A stretch of DNA of 64,000 bases from Amylostereum areolatum (Eukaryota; Basidiomycota; Agaricomycetes; Russulales; Stereaceae), in contig SAXG01000001.1 of NCBI GenBank assembly GCA_012932865.1, positions 981,693-1,045,692 on the forward strand, given 5' to 3'. Each line of letters starts with the position of its first letter. The first letter of the stretch is position 1. A program made the position numbers and the translations under genes. This document shows positions 32,364 through 44,580 of this stretch, piece after piece. The notes under the pieces are model-generated. The model did no database searches. It saw only the letters and a program-made list of their open reading frames with translations, and was not told the origin of the DNA.

Positions 32364-35185
32364 GGCGGAGGAAAGGGTGGAAGCGGTCGTGAGTCGTGAC
32401 GAAGCCGCGTCTGAGGCGAAGGAAGCTCAGAATTCCGCCGTGGAAAATGCGCCGGCGTTCCCCGAGCCTCCACGTGCTACACGTGATCGCGAATACTTCA
32501 GTTTAGTTCGAACAAACAATGCGTCGCGACTTGGGTTAGAACCACAACCACAGCTACTAGACGACATGGCTCCCATTTCCGCATCCTCGACGCGTCCTCT
32601 ATCTCGTGCTCGACGATTCTCTCAAGTTTACGTCGATGTCCCTCCTTCTCCCTATAGAACCCCACCTTCCAAGACTGCACATGACGCGACGGACCAGCTC
32701 CCCAAGTTACAAACTACCCCACTTCGCGAGCGTAACGAGGCTTCCTCAAGTACACCTTCGAACACCTACTCTGTCAAAAGGAAACGTTCGGTATCTGACA
32801 TGGAACTCCCCCATAACGCAAGGTTGGACACTGGTGACACGACAGGGAAGAAGTTAAAGGTGTCTGCCATTGACGGGAAGTCCAAAGCATCATCCAAGCA
32901 AGGTCTGAAGGGGGAGCCGTCGAACTCTAGCGAAGAATTTCCGAATGGGTTCTTTTACTGTCATCAATGCGCCAAGAAGCGCGATGCATGTGGTGAGTTC
33001 AAACATCCATCGTCTTTCCCCGTGCTCCGTTTCTCATTTCATCCTCGCCATAGAGGGCCTTCAATGCACGTTCAAGAACACAGCCTCCGGTCCTGATTTG
33101 CGCTGCAAAGCAAAATACTGCAAGCCGTGTCTGAGGAATCGATATGGCGAAGACATGGAAGCTGTTCTCCAGCGTGGATCAAACGTGAAGGCCAAGGAGA
33201 ATGATGGTCACGTCCGGGAGGGTTATGTGTTCAAGTGGGTGTCTGTTTTCATCCAAGGCAAACCGCTTGAAGCCTAAATACTTACAATGATCAGATGCCC
33301 GCGATGCAACGATAACTGTAACTGTCGGACCTGCCGCAAGGCGAAGGGCCTTCCTCCTACAGGGTATGTTTAAACCACCTAATCAATCAGGCATTTCTCA
33401 TCGATTCCCCTCAGAAATCTTACATTGGTCGCGAAACGAGCTGGCGTCGAGTCTGTCGCGACAATGCTCGTTGACAACGCCAATTCCACGGTAGGCAATC
33501 TATACGCATTCCGCGTCGCCGTTTTTATATCGACTTCGTAGGGTATCTTGCCTGGTAAAGGCAAGCAAATCGCAGACCTCCCTAAGAGGCCGAGGGTGCC
33601 GAAAGTCAAAAAAAAGCCTCCGGTACCCGCAACGAAAGGAAAAGCTGCCCCTGCTGCTGTTTTGGCAACAGAACGCAAGACCAAACGTCTACCTGCTCGC
33701 AAGTCCAAACCCCTCCCTCTTCTCCGCTGGGAATCATTGCCTGTCCCGTCCACCTTCACAATTGACCATGCATTACCTCGTCTGGAGATATATGAATTTT
33801 GCCTCCGATTCGCTTCCTTGCTGGGCATGTCGCGCCAACATTTGGACGAGTTGGAAGAAATCAGTGGGCGTCGCAACTTCGACGAGGACGGGGATGAGGA
33901 GGATGTTTCGGTAGAAATGGGGTGGGTGACGGAGACATGCGCTCGTTCAATCTTGACCGGTCTACTTGGTCTCATCGAAGATGGCGATGTCTTCACTTCT
34001 ACTGAGGCTAAATCTGGAGTGCTCGCCGTGAAGACAACCATCAAGGATATCAAAGCCTCTGGTGCGAACCTCACACGTATGTGGGGCGCGCTTGTATCTA
34101 TGCGCTCATCCCTGGAGGCGTTGTCGTCGGATCCCTTGCCGTTCCCCGATCCTCTACCTCCCCCGGCCAATGCTATGGCGCATACAACTCGTAGCGGTAC
34201 CTTACACGGTGGCGGGATCTATGTCGCCACTTCAGCGCAGCTTGTACCTGTCATTACCGCGCTGGTCAATGCAGCCCTCGGGTCCTCGCAAGTCAGGCAA
34301 ACCCTAGATGATGGCGTCAAAGCGGTGAAGGACCTTGCCAAGGAGGAGCGCGACCGCACGAAAGAGGAAAAGGATCGATGGGAGGCTACGCGTAAATCCA
34401 AATCCACGATAGTCAGTCCTCTCACTTAGCATATATCCTTTTTTCGCCGGCTGACACTACCCCAGGGCAATGTTGATCGGGAGAAACACAAGCACACCCT
34501 CGACGCTCTTCAGCGGGCCTTTGCCGTATCTGTTCAGGCGCATGCACCTCGTTTCACGGCCCTGGGTACCGACCACGAGGGGCGCATATACTATGCCGCG
34601 TCTCCCATTCTTGCCGAGCAGGAAGCCGCCATTGCCCTTCTGAACGGAGATGCGAAAAAGGGTGGCAAGGCGAAGGGTAGGGCCATCATCTCTTCCGACG
34701 AGCGGTCTGCCATGCGACGATGGGGGTGGTTCGTTGCGGTATGGGGCGAGAAGCCTGAGCTGTCTGCCGAGAGCAAGGGCAAGCAGAAGGCCGCACCGAA
34801 TTCCGACGAGGAGAGCGACGAAGAAGATGGTCCGCGATGGTGGGGCTTTTGGCAACCCGAGGAGATCCATAAGGTTGCAGAGTGGATTGCTATCAAGAAT
34901 GGGATCTCAGACGAGATAACAGAGGAGGAGGATGCTACCAAGGGTGCTGCCCGGACCACCGTGTCCGAAGACGAGGATTCAGACACCGATGGCGGTTACA
35001 TTCGCGGGCCTGCTACGCGAAAGGAGCTCAAGGTTTTGGTGCAATGTTTACGGAAATACGCTGACGTGCTGGAGTGGCGTGTCTGGAGGATGCAGGAGGA
35101 TAATGAAGTCGAGAAGGAGAAGGATACCAAAGCCAAGGGCGACGGAGACCGTGCGGTGAAGCCGAGGAAATTTTACGGGCACTAA
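32362..35185 (+). CDS. Zinc-finger protein with CDCA7-type zf-4CXXC_R1 domain
   Basis: Nuclear, chromatin-type protein of about 880 aa. The ATG at 32362 opens a disordered, basic N-terminus with KRKRSVSD, a possible nuclear signal. The zf-4CXXC_R1 domain is built from four exons joined in frame: FYCHQCAKKRDAC, EGLQCTFKN, LRCKAKYCKPCLRNRYGED, then CPRCNDNCNCRTCRKAKG followed by LPPTG. It therefore carries the CXXC pairs and the CLRNRYGE block of CDCA7, the partner of the HELLS remodeller that in animals binds hemimethylated DNA. The remaining 600 residues hold KRPRVPKVKKKPPVP, a helical central domain (LEIYEFCLRFASLLGMSRQ) and an acidic C-terminal part ending PRKFYGH. A role in DNA methylation maintenance or transcription is inference. 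Next intron borders: 33295 and 33541 (acceptors). Confidence 0.86.
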
Positions 35186-35350
35186 TGCTTTCTTTATCCT
35201 AGCGTTGACTATTACATACTCTGTATCGGTGATACTCGCTTTCGTCATAATCCACATTCGCGACCTCTACGCGCTTACAAGAGTATGCCTGCTGCCTCTG
35301 TAATCCAAGGGGGGTTATACGTGCTCTGCGAGATATTTGTCGCAAGATAA

Positions 35351-35972
35351 TTACATGATAACGGATTGATCGGTGTCTACATGAGGTCGTGAGTCCGCAT
35401 GTTGACAAAACAGATGTCTCAAGACGTCGTCCTTGGTCGCGCTTCGTTCAATGCACTTGGACAATCGATCGGCAAGACGCACGGCCAGAACATGTTTGCA
35501 CTATAACACGGTAATCAACACATGCGAAAGGTTGAATACTCGCGGACAATACTGACCATGAGCTGAGATTGTGAAATGAGGACAGCGTATGAGAAGGCAG
35601 GGCAGGTGCAAAACGCGGGGCAGGCGGGTGCCATGGTGAGACTAGGGTAGACCGTATACGTCCCTGTTGACCCAAAGACTTCAAAATGACATTTATCCCA
35701 GGGGCTGACGAGTTTGACAACTGTCAGGAGTCATGTCAAAGCTTGCCGGAAAGAATAATATATATGGCCTACTGCTTTCTCTGTCCACAAGATCAAGTGC
35801 TGCCAAGAGAAGCGTATCCGGGAAGAAGAAACTCAGCTTCTCTATGGCTTCGTCGGAGACTGTGGACGCGTCAAGACTTGCCCCAGACGACCAGTTGAAC
35901 GGACGTACAGGAGTCCGGGGTGATAGAGGATATGACGACGTCAATTGCAGCGTATATCTCCGGTGAGTGCAT
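35351..35972 (-). CDS. SWS1: SWIM zinc-finger protein SWS1 (ZSWIM7), Shu-complex recombination factor
   Basis: In other organisms SWS1 joins RAD51 paralogues to stabilise RAD51 filaments. Four short exons were reconstructed. ATG 35972 gives MHSPEIYAAIDVVISSITPD. The next exon carries SDEAIEKLSFFFPDTLLLAA and LDLVDRES. Then comes IVKLVSPWDKCHFEVFGSTG through the first zinc ligands CTCPAFSYAVL. The last exon supplies CKHVLAVRLADRLSKCIE and ends with TAA at 35351-35353. The SWIM pattern CxCx(n)CxH is therefore split by an intron between CxC and CxH. All introns are 50-60 nt. Product about 150 aa, the usual length. Divergent from TRM11 with only 211 bases between starts. Confidence 0.9.
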
Positions 35973-36183
35973 TTTCTTTCCGAAGATGTATGCTGAAAAA
36001 ACATACGACGTAGAAATAAGGCTCAAAGTACGTCCATCGCGCGAGACAATCGTGTCCTTTGCAAAGTGTAAGTGGCCGGATATGGCAACTCTCTGTTTAT
36101 TTGTAAGGTCATTGCCAAACAAACGGATCTCAGATCTTCTGTTACACCTCTTCTCTTCTCTCTACTCATATGTTACGACAATC
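35973..36183. promoter_or_regulatory. Shared divergent promoter of SWS1 and TRM11
   Basis: 211 bases separate the two start codons on opposite strands, so both promoters must lie here or within the opposite gene. No obvious TATA box or known factor site was picked out. Confidence 0.45.
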
Positions 36184-38050
36184 ATGACCAGTCAATACCT
36201 CTTCGTCTTTGCACAGGCCCACGACGACTTCCGGATACCAGAACTTCTCTCTGTTGCGGAACTACATGGATTCACGGTCACGATCCCTGAGGACTTCAAC
36301 GTAAAACGGCCCTTCGTCATCCTGAGCCTAGAGCAGGAGGAGCACGCGCGACTTCTCGCCCGTCGATGTATCCTGATCAAGTGCGTATCTAAAATGTATT
36401 TTGACGACTGCACCGGGAACGCTGAGCCAGATCTGTGTATGAGTTTTACGCTCGAGGACGAACGTACGAGGAGCTGCACGCGCAAAACAGATCGGCGATG
36501 TCAAAATGGGAGAAGTACATCCCAAACACATCCTTCAAGTTCTGTGTAAACGGATATAACCAGTCCATCCCTCAAGCACGTCAGAGGGAGGTCATTGAGG
36601 ATTTCTCGTACATGGGCTTCCTGGGCAAGATCGACATGAAGAATCCAGACATTCTCATGGGCTGCTTCGAGGAATGTAAGCATGTTTTCACATCGGGAAC
36701 AAGCCTACAAATCTTACACGCCCACAGACAGGGACACCAGTGGAACGACACGTGAAAAGCACGACGGTGACGGAAACTTTCGCGAAGTTTTTTTCGGCAG
36801 GTTGGTACGTTCTTGACCCCGGAGGTCATAAGTATCATCCACTTACCAAGATACGGTCGTGGCGTCATAGATTGAAGAAGGATCCGCGAGACATCTGGTT
36901 CAGACCTTCGATGTGAAGAAGCGTCAGTATTATGGCAACACGAGTATGGAGGCAGAGATCTCGTTACTCATGGCCAACCAGTCCTTGGTGGGTCACCTTC
37001 ACATCGGTATGCGCGAGATCTCATTGATGGAAACCTTAGGCGAGTCCCGGAAAGCTCGTATACGATCCTTTCGTGGGCACGGGAAGCATGGCATATGTAG
37101 GCGCATGTCTCAATTCAGACTGCTTTACTCCCCTCACTTCCCGAAGACCACAGCCCATTTTGGTGCCCTCGTCTACGGCTCAGACATAGACGGAAGACAA
37201 ATGCGTGGCAAAGGTACTGTCCCTCGATTACCCACGTCAATCTACAGTCCGCTCATGACGGTGGTTCAGAAAGTCGACCCGGTATCATTAGAGCTGCTGC
37301 ACAGTACAACGTCGACCAGCGGATCGTGGACCTGTGCACGTTTGACGTCACCAGGAATCCCTGGCGCTGCGGAGGACTGTTCGATGCAATCATCACCGAT
37401 CCGCCTTGTGGGCACGAGTTATACCCTCATATCAAGCCGTGCTCACATTGTCCTTAGATGGCGTGCGCGCAGGTGCAAAGCGCCTGGGCCGTAAGAAAGA
37501 GCGACCAAGCGCTAGCATCACTTCCGCCCTTCCTCGACCGTGAGTACTCCCGGTCTTCCCTGGCTGTGTTGGTGGCTAATGATGAGGGTGGCAGGGATGG
37601 TCAACCGTACATCCCGCCGACGAAACCCTATGAATTGTCGGCGCTCGCAACGGACTTAGTTCTCTTCGCGCGATACCTGCTCAAGCCTGGTGGCCGCCTC
37701 GTGTTCTTCTTACCGACGGTAACGGACGAATACGAAGAAGTAGACGTTAAGAGCATGTTGTGCGAAGGTATGGAGGTGATCGCCAACTCTTTGCAAGATT
37801 TTGGATCGTGGGGCCGGCGCGTGCGTGTTTCCGCTCTATCATCGCAGGCGATCTGGTTTGACATTCATCGTCACAGCTCGTCACCATCCGCAAGACGACG
37901 TCTGTGTCGTACCCGCCGCCAACGTTTGAGCCACAAAGTGCTGCGAAGTCTGAAATAGAAGACGTCCATGTTCCGGCCCACCGCGACTTCCGCGAAAAGT
38001 ACTTCCAGGGGTTCAAGAAGGCGGACACCGACCTAGTGGGAGACCCGTAG
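36184..38050 (+). CDS. TRM11: tRNA (guanine-10-N2) methyltransferase Trm11
   Basis: Catalytic subunit that, with Trm112, makes N2-methylguanosine at position 10 of tRNAs in the cytoplasm. It starts MTSQYLFVFAQAHDDFRIPE (36184), followed by the THUMP-like region with YEFYARGRTYEELHA and DFSYMGFLGKIDMKNPDI. The Rossmann methyltransferase part includes RHLVQTFDVKKRQYYGNTSM, EAEISLLMANQSLV, FGALVYGSDIDGRQMRGK and IVDLCTFDVTRNPWRCGGL. The catalytic motif is DPPY: the Tyr codon is made by an intron join (CCT T / AT) that gives DAIITDPPYGVRAGAKRLG. The end is REKYFQGFKKADTDLVGDP with TAG at 38048-38050. At least eight short introns. Confidence 0.95.
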
Positions 38051-38215
38051 AACCTCAGGCGGCGCACTAATGGATACATTGAGGGGATACAATGAGATGG
38101 ACCTTGACGAGGTACTCTATAATAAATAAATGTATATATATGCGTCTACGTGCTCTACAGTCTTGTCCATCATGCAGGAAACGTCTAAGAACAGTCCGGG
38201 TCTACATAGCATCCA

Positions 38216-39780
38216 TTACACGGCCTCCTCTCCCTTCTTATCCGTCTCTATCGCAGGCGGCGAGTCCGGCGCCAAGGGCAGATCACCAAAGAGCGATACC
38301 GCGATTGAAACACGCCGCGTGGAAGTCGAGGCGAGGGACTCGGTGTCAGAGTCGCGGGACTTCCGCTCGCCAAAGTTGACCGAGGCGGTGTGGGCGGTGT
38401 CAAAGATGCCACCGTTGGGGATCGTGCGCAGGGTGAGGAAGAAGGCGAGGGCCCAAAGGATGACGGTGCACACGCCCGTGATGGCGCTGTAAACGCGTAA
38501 AAAGGTCGAGTTGAAGTTCCGGTAGAGGAGGATCGTGAGGATCGTGTAGATGCCCTACGCGAGGAAGGGCCTGAGTAGAGATATATGCATAACAGGGGAT
38601 ATGGGCGTACCATGGGGAAAATCAAACTCCAGAACGGAAGCTTGAGGGGAAGCATGCCTTTCCGCGCCACGTCCTGCACCGCGAGCCCGATGAGAATGAG
38701 CCACATCGTGGCGACGGTCCACAAGCTGAAGGCGACCACGAGACAGAAGATGTACATGGCGGGAGAGATCATCGGGTTGCTGAGGAGATCGGAGGCGCTG
38801 TTCTGGTAAGGAAAGATGTCGCGGAAGGCTTGACCCATGAAGACCATGGTGACACCGGGCTGAGCGAAGCCGCTGAGGGCGAGGAACATGGATACCACGC
38901 CGGTGCCCTCGGGATATCCGTGAACGATCATGCGGTAAAAGTAGACGGTGGTCAGCATGAAGAGGAGGGAGAGGCCCATGATCTGGAGGACGGCGCTGAC
39001 GGCGATGGAGATGAGGGCATGCTCGGCATTGAAAGGGTGGAGAGCGACGGCGATGAGAGGGCCGGAGGAGGCGGTGGCGCAGAGGGGAAGGGCAGGGTAG
39101 GTGGTCACGGCGGTGAGCTGCTCGAAAGATGATTTGTGGACGGTGGCCCTGGGAGAGAGAGGTGAATACAGAGGAAGATCAGACGGAAATAGACCAAGGG
39201 ACTGACATGGTGTGCACCAAGCCGTAAGAGCAAAAGAGCGTGGCAGCGACGTTGATCCACCAGACGACCCAGATGCCGTAGACGAAGGAGGCGCCTCCGT
39301 AGCGGTAGCCGTTGTACACGAGGTTAAGGGTGACGTTGATGAGGGTGGTAGCGGCCATGGGGACGGTGGAAAAGTAAACGGCGTGAACGGGGCTGTTGAG
39401 TGTCCTGCTGACTTGCTTCGGGTAGACGGCGAGACGTAGGAGGGAAATGAGGGTGAAGACGGCGAAGAGGAGGAGGTTGAAGAAGAGGAAGAGGGCAGCG
39501 ACGAAGCGAACGCCGGATGTCTCTCGACCGTAAGGAAAGTTCGTGAAGACATTGGACAGGATGCCAGTTCCTGTTGAGCGGGAGATGAGAAGATATTAGA
39601 CAGGAAAGACAAGCGAGGCAGACCTATCGTGATCGTAAACCATGCTGGCGTGAACCCTCTGAGAGACAGATGAGGAAAAGAGGAGAAAAGAGAGAGGAGA
39701 AGGACGAACCTAACGCCATCCTTGATAGTTTTTGGCTTTGAGGGGGCCTGCCCCGACGAGGGATATGAAGGAGCGGACAT
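38216..39780 (-). CDS. TDT/SLAC1-family anion transporter (Ssu1/Mae1-like)
   Basis: Plasma-membrane transporter of the voltage-dependent anion channel fold, which covers sulfite exporters (Ssu1) and malate permeases (Mae1). ATG 39780 gives MSAPSYPSSGQAPSKPKTIK. After short introns comes GFTPAWFTITIGTGILSNVF, the conserved first helix, then about ten hydrophobic segments including FVAALFLFFNLLLFAVFTLI, LISIAVSAVLQIMGLSLLF, MISPAMYIFCLVVAFSLW and a final VILWALAFFLTLRT. The tail is hydrophilic, with GERKSRDSDTESLAST as a candidate phosphorylation region. Stop TAA at 38216-38218. The substrate cannot be decided from motifs; the NFPYG in the first loop favours the Ssu1 side. Divergent from the TAPT1-family gene (260 bases). 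Confidence 0.87.
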
Positions 39781-40040
39781 GGTTCGTGCGGCCTGCGCAG
39801 GTCCCGGACGAGCGGGCGAGCAGAGGGAACGACGGGCTATATAGCGAATTACGCATGCCGCGGCCAGCGAACTCGTCAGGGTCGCGTCCAGACGAACAAC
39901 GTCGGAGCACCGCCCGATCTCGATCGCCCGCTCCCATTGGCTCCTGACTCGGACCTATGTATAAACCGATGGCACTGCGCCCTGTCCCAGCCTGTCCCCC
40001 GCCTTCTCCTCGTCGTTCCCCTCGACGTCCAGCTCAATAA

Positions 40041-42615
40041 ATGCTTCCTGCAGACACTTCCCCTTCGCGCTCTCGTCCACCACCCACAAAGTCACGCAGG
40101 TTTTCCGCTTCCGCCTCCACCCCCTCCGTCGCCGCTAGACGGACCCCCCGTCCCAAGTTCTCCAGCGTACGCCGCTCACGCCCTCGCCACAGGCCAAACC
40201 TCAGAGACTCTAGTCCAAGTCCTGATCACGAACGAGAACACGACCACGGCTACGACCACGACCACAGCCACAGCCACGAAGACGACATCGACTTTACCTT
40301 TTCCTCCAGCCATATCAGCGACGAAGCTCTCGACGCCTCAGACCACCCTTTCCCGCCGAGCAGACCGCGTACCAGAGGTCTCAGTCAACCAGATCTACCG
40401 GACGTTCGCGCCTTTCAACCCCCCGCCTTCGACGACGATAGAAAACCTCTCACGTATTCCTCCCTGCCCTCGACCCCGATCCTCGCTTCTCCGCCCCCGT
40501 ACCCCTCCGCCCCCTCGCCCACCTCCTATGCATCTCACCACGATCACGAAGACACCCCTCCGTTCTCGCTATGGGACTATCTGCGCGAAGAACTCCTCGC
40601 GACCGACTTTGACTCCCACCAAGAGCTCAAATGGGAGCGCGTCAGCAACTTCCTCAACATCCCCGTGGCCATCGAGAAGGCATGCACGCGTTCTTGTCCA
40701 GCCTTACCGCCGAAATTGACTCTTTCCTCATAGATAATCTCCTTCGGGTTCATCCTCTGCTTTGACTCGTTCCTCTACACCTTTACCATTCAGCCTATAC
40801 GCTTCGTCCTGGCCATGTACCGTGTGATCCTCAACTTCATCGCCCGTGCCAAGAAGCCCCTCCCGCCTTCACAGAAGGCCGACATCCTTCGCACCCTCCT
40901 CCTCGTTCTCTCCGTCATTATCCTCGTCCCCCTCACCGACGCCAGCAAAATATACCACTCCATTCGCGGTCAGGACACCATCAAACTGTATGTCATATTC
41001 AATGCGCTCGAAGTACGCACTCGCCGTCGTACCTCCGCGTTGCGCTCACCGATCAACGCGCCCTCGCGTAGATTGCAGACAGGCTTTGCGCATCCATTGG
41101 CCAAGACATCATCGACTGCCTATTCTCGCGGTCAAACTTGACGCTCCTATCCCGACGTGTTCCTTTCACTGCGCACACTCTCCGCCCAGTCCTCTTCTTC
41201 GCCTTAGCCTTGTTATATACAGGTGAGTCGACCCTGCGACTCATCACGCCCGTCGACCTGATGTTTCTAGTGGTGCATGCCCTCGTCATGGTCTATCAGC
41301 TTCTCTGCCTTAACGTCGCCATCAATTCTTATGACAACGCACTGCTCTCCCTCCTTATGTCCAACCAGTTCGTTGAGATTAAGGGCAGCGTGTTCAAGAA
41401 ATTCGAAAAAGACAACCTCTTCCAAATCACATGTGCTGGTGCGGCCGCCTTCTACGCCGTGTCCTGACCAGAGCGCTGATTTGTAGAATGTATGCGCAGA
41501 CATCGTAGAGCGGTTCACGCTCGGGCTCATGCTCTTCTTCGTCGCCTTCCGCAATCTCATCGAGCTCTCCGGTTCCGAGTTTGATTTTTCAGAAGGCTTC
41601 TTCCTTCCCAAGAGTTTCGGTTGGTTGCGCGGTGGCGGTGGCGCTAGCGTCCTGTGGACGATCTCATACGTCGGTGTCCCTGTTCTTTTGGAATTCGACC
41701 CTGCGCTCACCACGATACGTGTGGCGTACAGCCGGTCGTGACCGTGATGCTCTCCGAAACGCTCGTTGATTGGCTGAAGCACGCGTTTATAACCAAGTTC
41801 AATCACATACGCCCCTCGGTGTACGAACGCTACACCGACGTTCTTTGCCGCGATCTCGCGAGCGGAAGTGCTGTCGGTCGTCTGGGAGCGCGAAAGGTAC
41901 GCCCTCCTTCCTTCCTATGCTTGGACGTGGCTTATCGACACCGGTCCATCGTTAGCATACTTATGTCGACCAGTCACCGCTCGTCGCGCGGAGGCTCGGA
42001 TTTTCGGCGCTTCCCCTCGCGGTGCTCACCATCCTCATTGGCGCGCAGTCGCTCGGGCTGCTCATCTCCCACCCAATGCTGCCCACCCTGAGTCTGAGCG
42101 GGGCGCGATGGGAGTGGGAGTGGTGGGAGTCTCTGTTGAGGAACGGGCTGAATGCGCAGATCAACTGGGAGGAGGCAGGGAGATGGGCCAAGTGGACGAT
42201 CTTGGGGCTGACGATGTGGATGTGGTGCGCGGGTTTTCCCCTTTCCTGTCTTTTGGCTCGGCGTCTGACGGGTGCGGCGGACAGTGTCGTGCTGATCAAG
42301 ATCATCATGGGCGTGAACCTCGTCAGCTACGCATCGCGGCGGCGCGCGGGGATGGAGGCGCGCGAAGCGGCGGACGTCGTGAACGATTTCGGACGCGATC
42401 CCATTGGAGAGGGGCGCGATGAGCGTGCGTATAATCGCGAGCTGAAGACGCTGTTGGATAACAGGAGGGACGATACAATGCCGACGGCTGAGATTGGGGA
42501 GACGGCACCGGGTGGGGGTGGGAAGGGTAATGGAGGCGGGGGAGGGGACGGGAACAAGAAGAGGTACAAACTGGAGGAGTTGACCAGGTTTACGATGGTG
42601 AAGAGGATATGGTGA
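40041..42615 (+). CDS. TAPT1 / EMP65 (DUF747) family ER membrane protein
   Basis: Polytopic protein of the endoplasmic reticulum; yeast Emp65 works with Slp1 in protection of unfolded proteins, and vertebrate TAPT1 is linked to Golgi traffic and cilia. The N-terminal 190 residues are disordered, with a His/Asp/Glu-rich stretch (DHEREHDHGYDHDHSHSHED). The family domain starts WDYLREELLATDFDSHQ and continues NIPVAIEKIISFGFILCFD, LVPLTDASKIYHSIRGQDTI, LYVIFNALEIADRLCASIGQ, VVHALVMVYQLLCLNVAINS, MSNQFVEIKGSVFKKFEKDN and DWLKHAFITKFNHIRPSVYE. Exon 1 is 40041-40679 and its intron (40680-40733) needs a GC donor to keep the frame. A Gly-rich linker and a basic C-terminus end the protein at 42615. About seven exons. 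Confidence 0.93.
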
Positions 42616-43067
42616 TGATTGCGGGCCATGTTGTCACATATCGTTGACGGCCGCATGGCTGTAATGCCATCTTGTGTAACATTTGGGCTTGCTTGGATCG
42701 GAGAACTGCAAATAAAGTGGCCGACGGCCGACACAATCGACATTGAGACTAAGTAATGTAGAATACATATGCTACATGGTGTGATGATGGTGGTTGGTGA
42801 TGACAATGATGGAGAGGGGAACAGTGTGAGGGAACCTATAGCTACACGCGCATATGCAAGCGCAGACAGAATGGAGACCAGTCTACTAATAAGGAGTGTG
42901 GTCGAGCAATGCTCGGATGTGACGAGACGGACATCGTGAAGGAGCGTGTGAGGGGGCTACGTCTGGTTTCCAGCCAGGTATGCACCCTTTCAAATACCAT
43001 CATGGAGAGAACCAAGAAATGACGAGAAAATGTACACTTGCTTGCAAGGATGAAAGGCCCGCACGCT
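42616..43067. other. Convergent intergenic region
   Basis: 3' ends of the TAPT1-family gene and the proline-rich hypothetical gene; nothing else recognised. Confidence 0.5.
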
Positions 43068-44580
43068 CTAGCGGACCCGAAGGGTCGTGTATCCCCTCGC
43101 AGGCAGTCGCGAACCTTGCGGCACCGCACACCGCTGCTCTGCGGGAGCACGTCTGACGTCAACTTGGCGCACGCTCGAAGGGCCAGTTACCGCCCTCACA
43201 CGCTGAACCCGATCCTGCTTCGCCGAGGTCGCAGGCGCAGGGACGAACGGCGGGGTCATGGGCACGGGTGGCGGGCAGCGGGAGGGAACATACTCCTCGA
43301 CCGTCGCCTTCATGCTTCGACGGTGTTGGTCAGCCGGGACGAGGTGGGCTTCGCGCGCAGCGGTAGACGAGGTGCGAAGGCGCGCGCCTGCGAAATGGTC
43401 GTAGCCGGGGGGAAGGGGGAAGGTGGGAAATCCCGGAAGGGGGAGATTTTCCCGGGGGCGGGAGTGAGGGTGCCCTGGGACCGGCGGGGAGGGGGCCTTG
43501 CTATGGACATAGGAGGGCATCTTGGGCTGCGAACGTTGGGGGCGGAGGTGGCCGCCGATGCGAGGCGGGGTCGGCGCGGAGGGCGCTGGGGTGGGAGCGC
43601 GGCGGGTGGCTGTGGGGAGAAGGCTGGGCGTCGACCGGCTGAACGACGGGTCGGCCTGCGTCGAGTACATGTAAGGGTGATGCATGTGCATGGGCACAAA
43701 ATCCTTTGGGGGCACAGGCGGCGGCGCGATGCTCTGCGGCCTTTCCGGTGTAGATTGCTGAAACGCGGGCGCGGGCACGACGTTCCGCGGTCTCTCCGGG
43801 GCGGAACGGTGAAATTTGCGACGAAACAGAGGAAGGCACGTGTGTTTCTGGGTGGGGATGGAGGCTGGAGGCTCGGTGGCAGGCAGCAGGTGACGATATG
43901 CGTCGCGCGTCGGACGCGAAAAGGAGCCCGTGCGCTGCACGCCGACATCCGAAGGCCTGGCATCCCGCGGCATCTTGGGCGCCGTGCGTATGCGGCCACC
44001 GATCGTGGTGAGCTGCTCGAGCCCCGGTGGGCTTGCCACAGGGAACACACTGTGATTGCTATCATCGCTAGAACTAGCGCGTCGCCGGATGTGATGCACG
44101 CCTTGACTGGGGTAGATGTACTCTACGCGTGCCCCAGGCTCGAACGTCTGGTCGATGACGCGCACGGGACGGTGGGCGATGTCCTCCTTGCTGACGCCCG
44201 GACGGTGGGATTTGCTGCGAGGCCCGGGGGCGAGCCTGTATTGTCCAAGGCCGCGGTCGGAAGGGTCGTTCGGGAAGCTACCAGGAATTGGCGGAGCAGC
44301 TCTCGGGCTCTCATATATGGGTGGATGCTTCGACATGTCGCTGGCTTCCAGCCTCGCGGTCATCTTGGACTCCTTGATGAGGGAACGCTCGAGGTCCCTG
44401 TCGGAGGGCGGTACGACCTTCACCTTCTTCACGTCCAGCTGGAACCCGCGGACGAAGGAGATAGCCGGTGGTGCGACCGACTTGGGCGTGGACCTGTTAT
44501 TAGCCACGGTCAGAAAGCTAGCGTGTGAAAAGGATGAGGAACCCGCACTTGTGTAGGAATCTGGCTTTAAGACGTTCCAT
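43068..44580 (-). CDS. Hypothetical proline-rich basic protein
   Basis: Two exons: the first from ATG 44580, MERLKARFLHK, whose last Lys codon spans the intron; the second begins at STPKSVAPPAISFVRGFQLD and runs to TAG 43068-43070. About 480 aa, rich in Pro, Arg and Ser, with repeated short Pro clusters (PPPVPPKDFVPMHMHHPYMY, PAPSAPTPPR), so largely disordered; the best-ordered part is the first 70 residues (FQLDVKKVKVVPPSDRDLER). No domain recognised. The opposite strand has an equally long ORF (43038-44528) that is judged a shadow because the minus frame has a start, a splice-consistent 5' exon and non-repetitive sequence near the N-terminus. Confidence 0.65.

Noticed and set aside
43038..44528. 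496-codon plus-strand ORF
   Set aside because: Exactly antisense to the proline-rich minus-strand gene; Arg/Gly-rich shadow of Pro/Ala codons with no family features.
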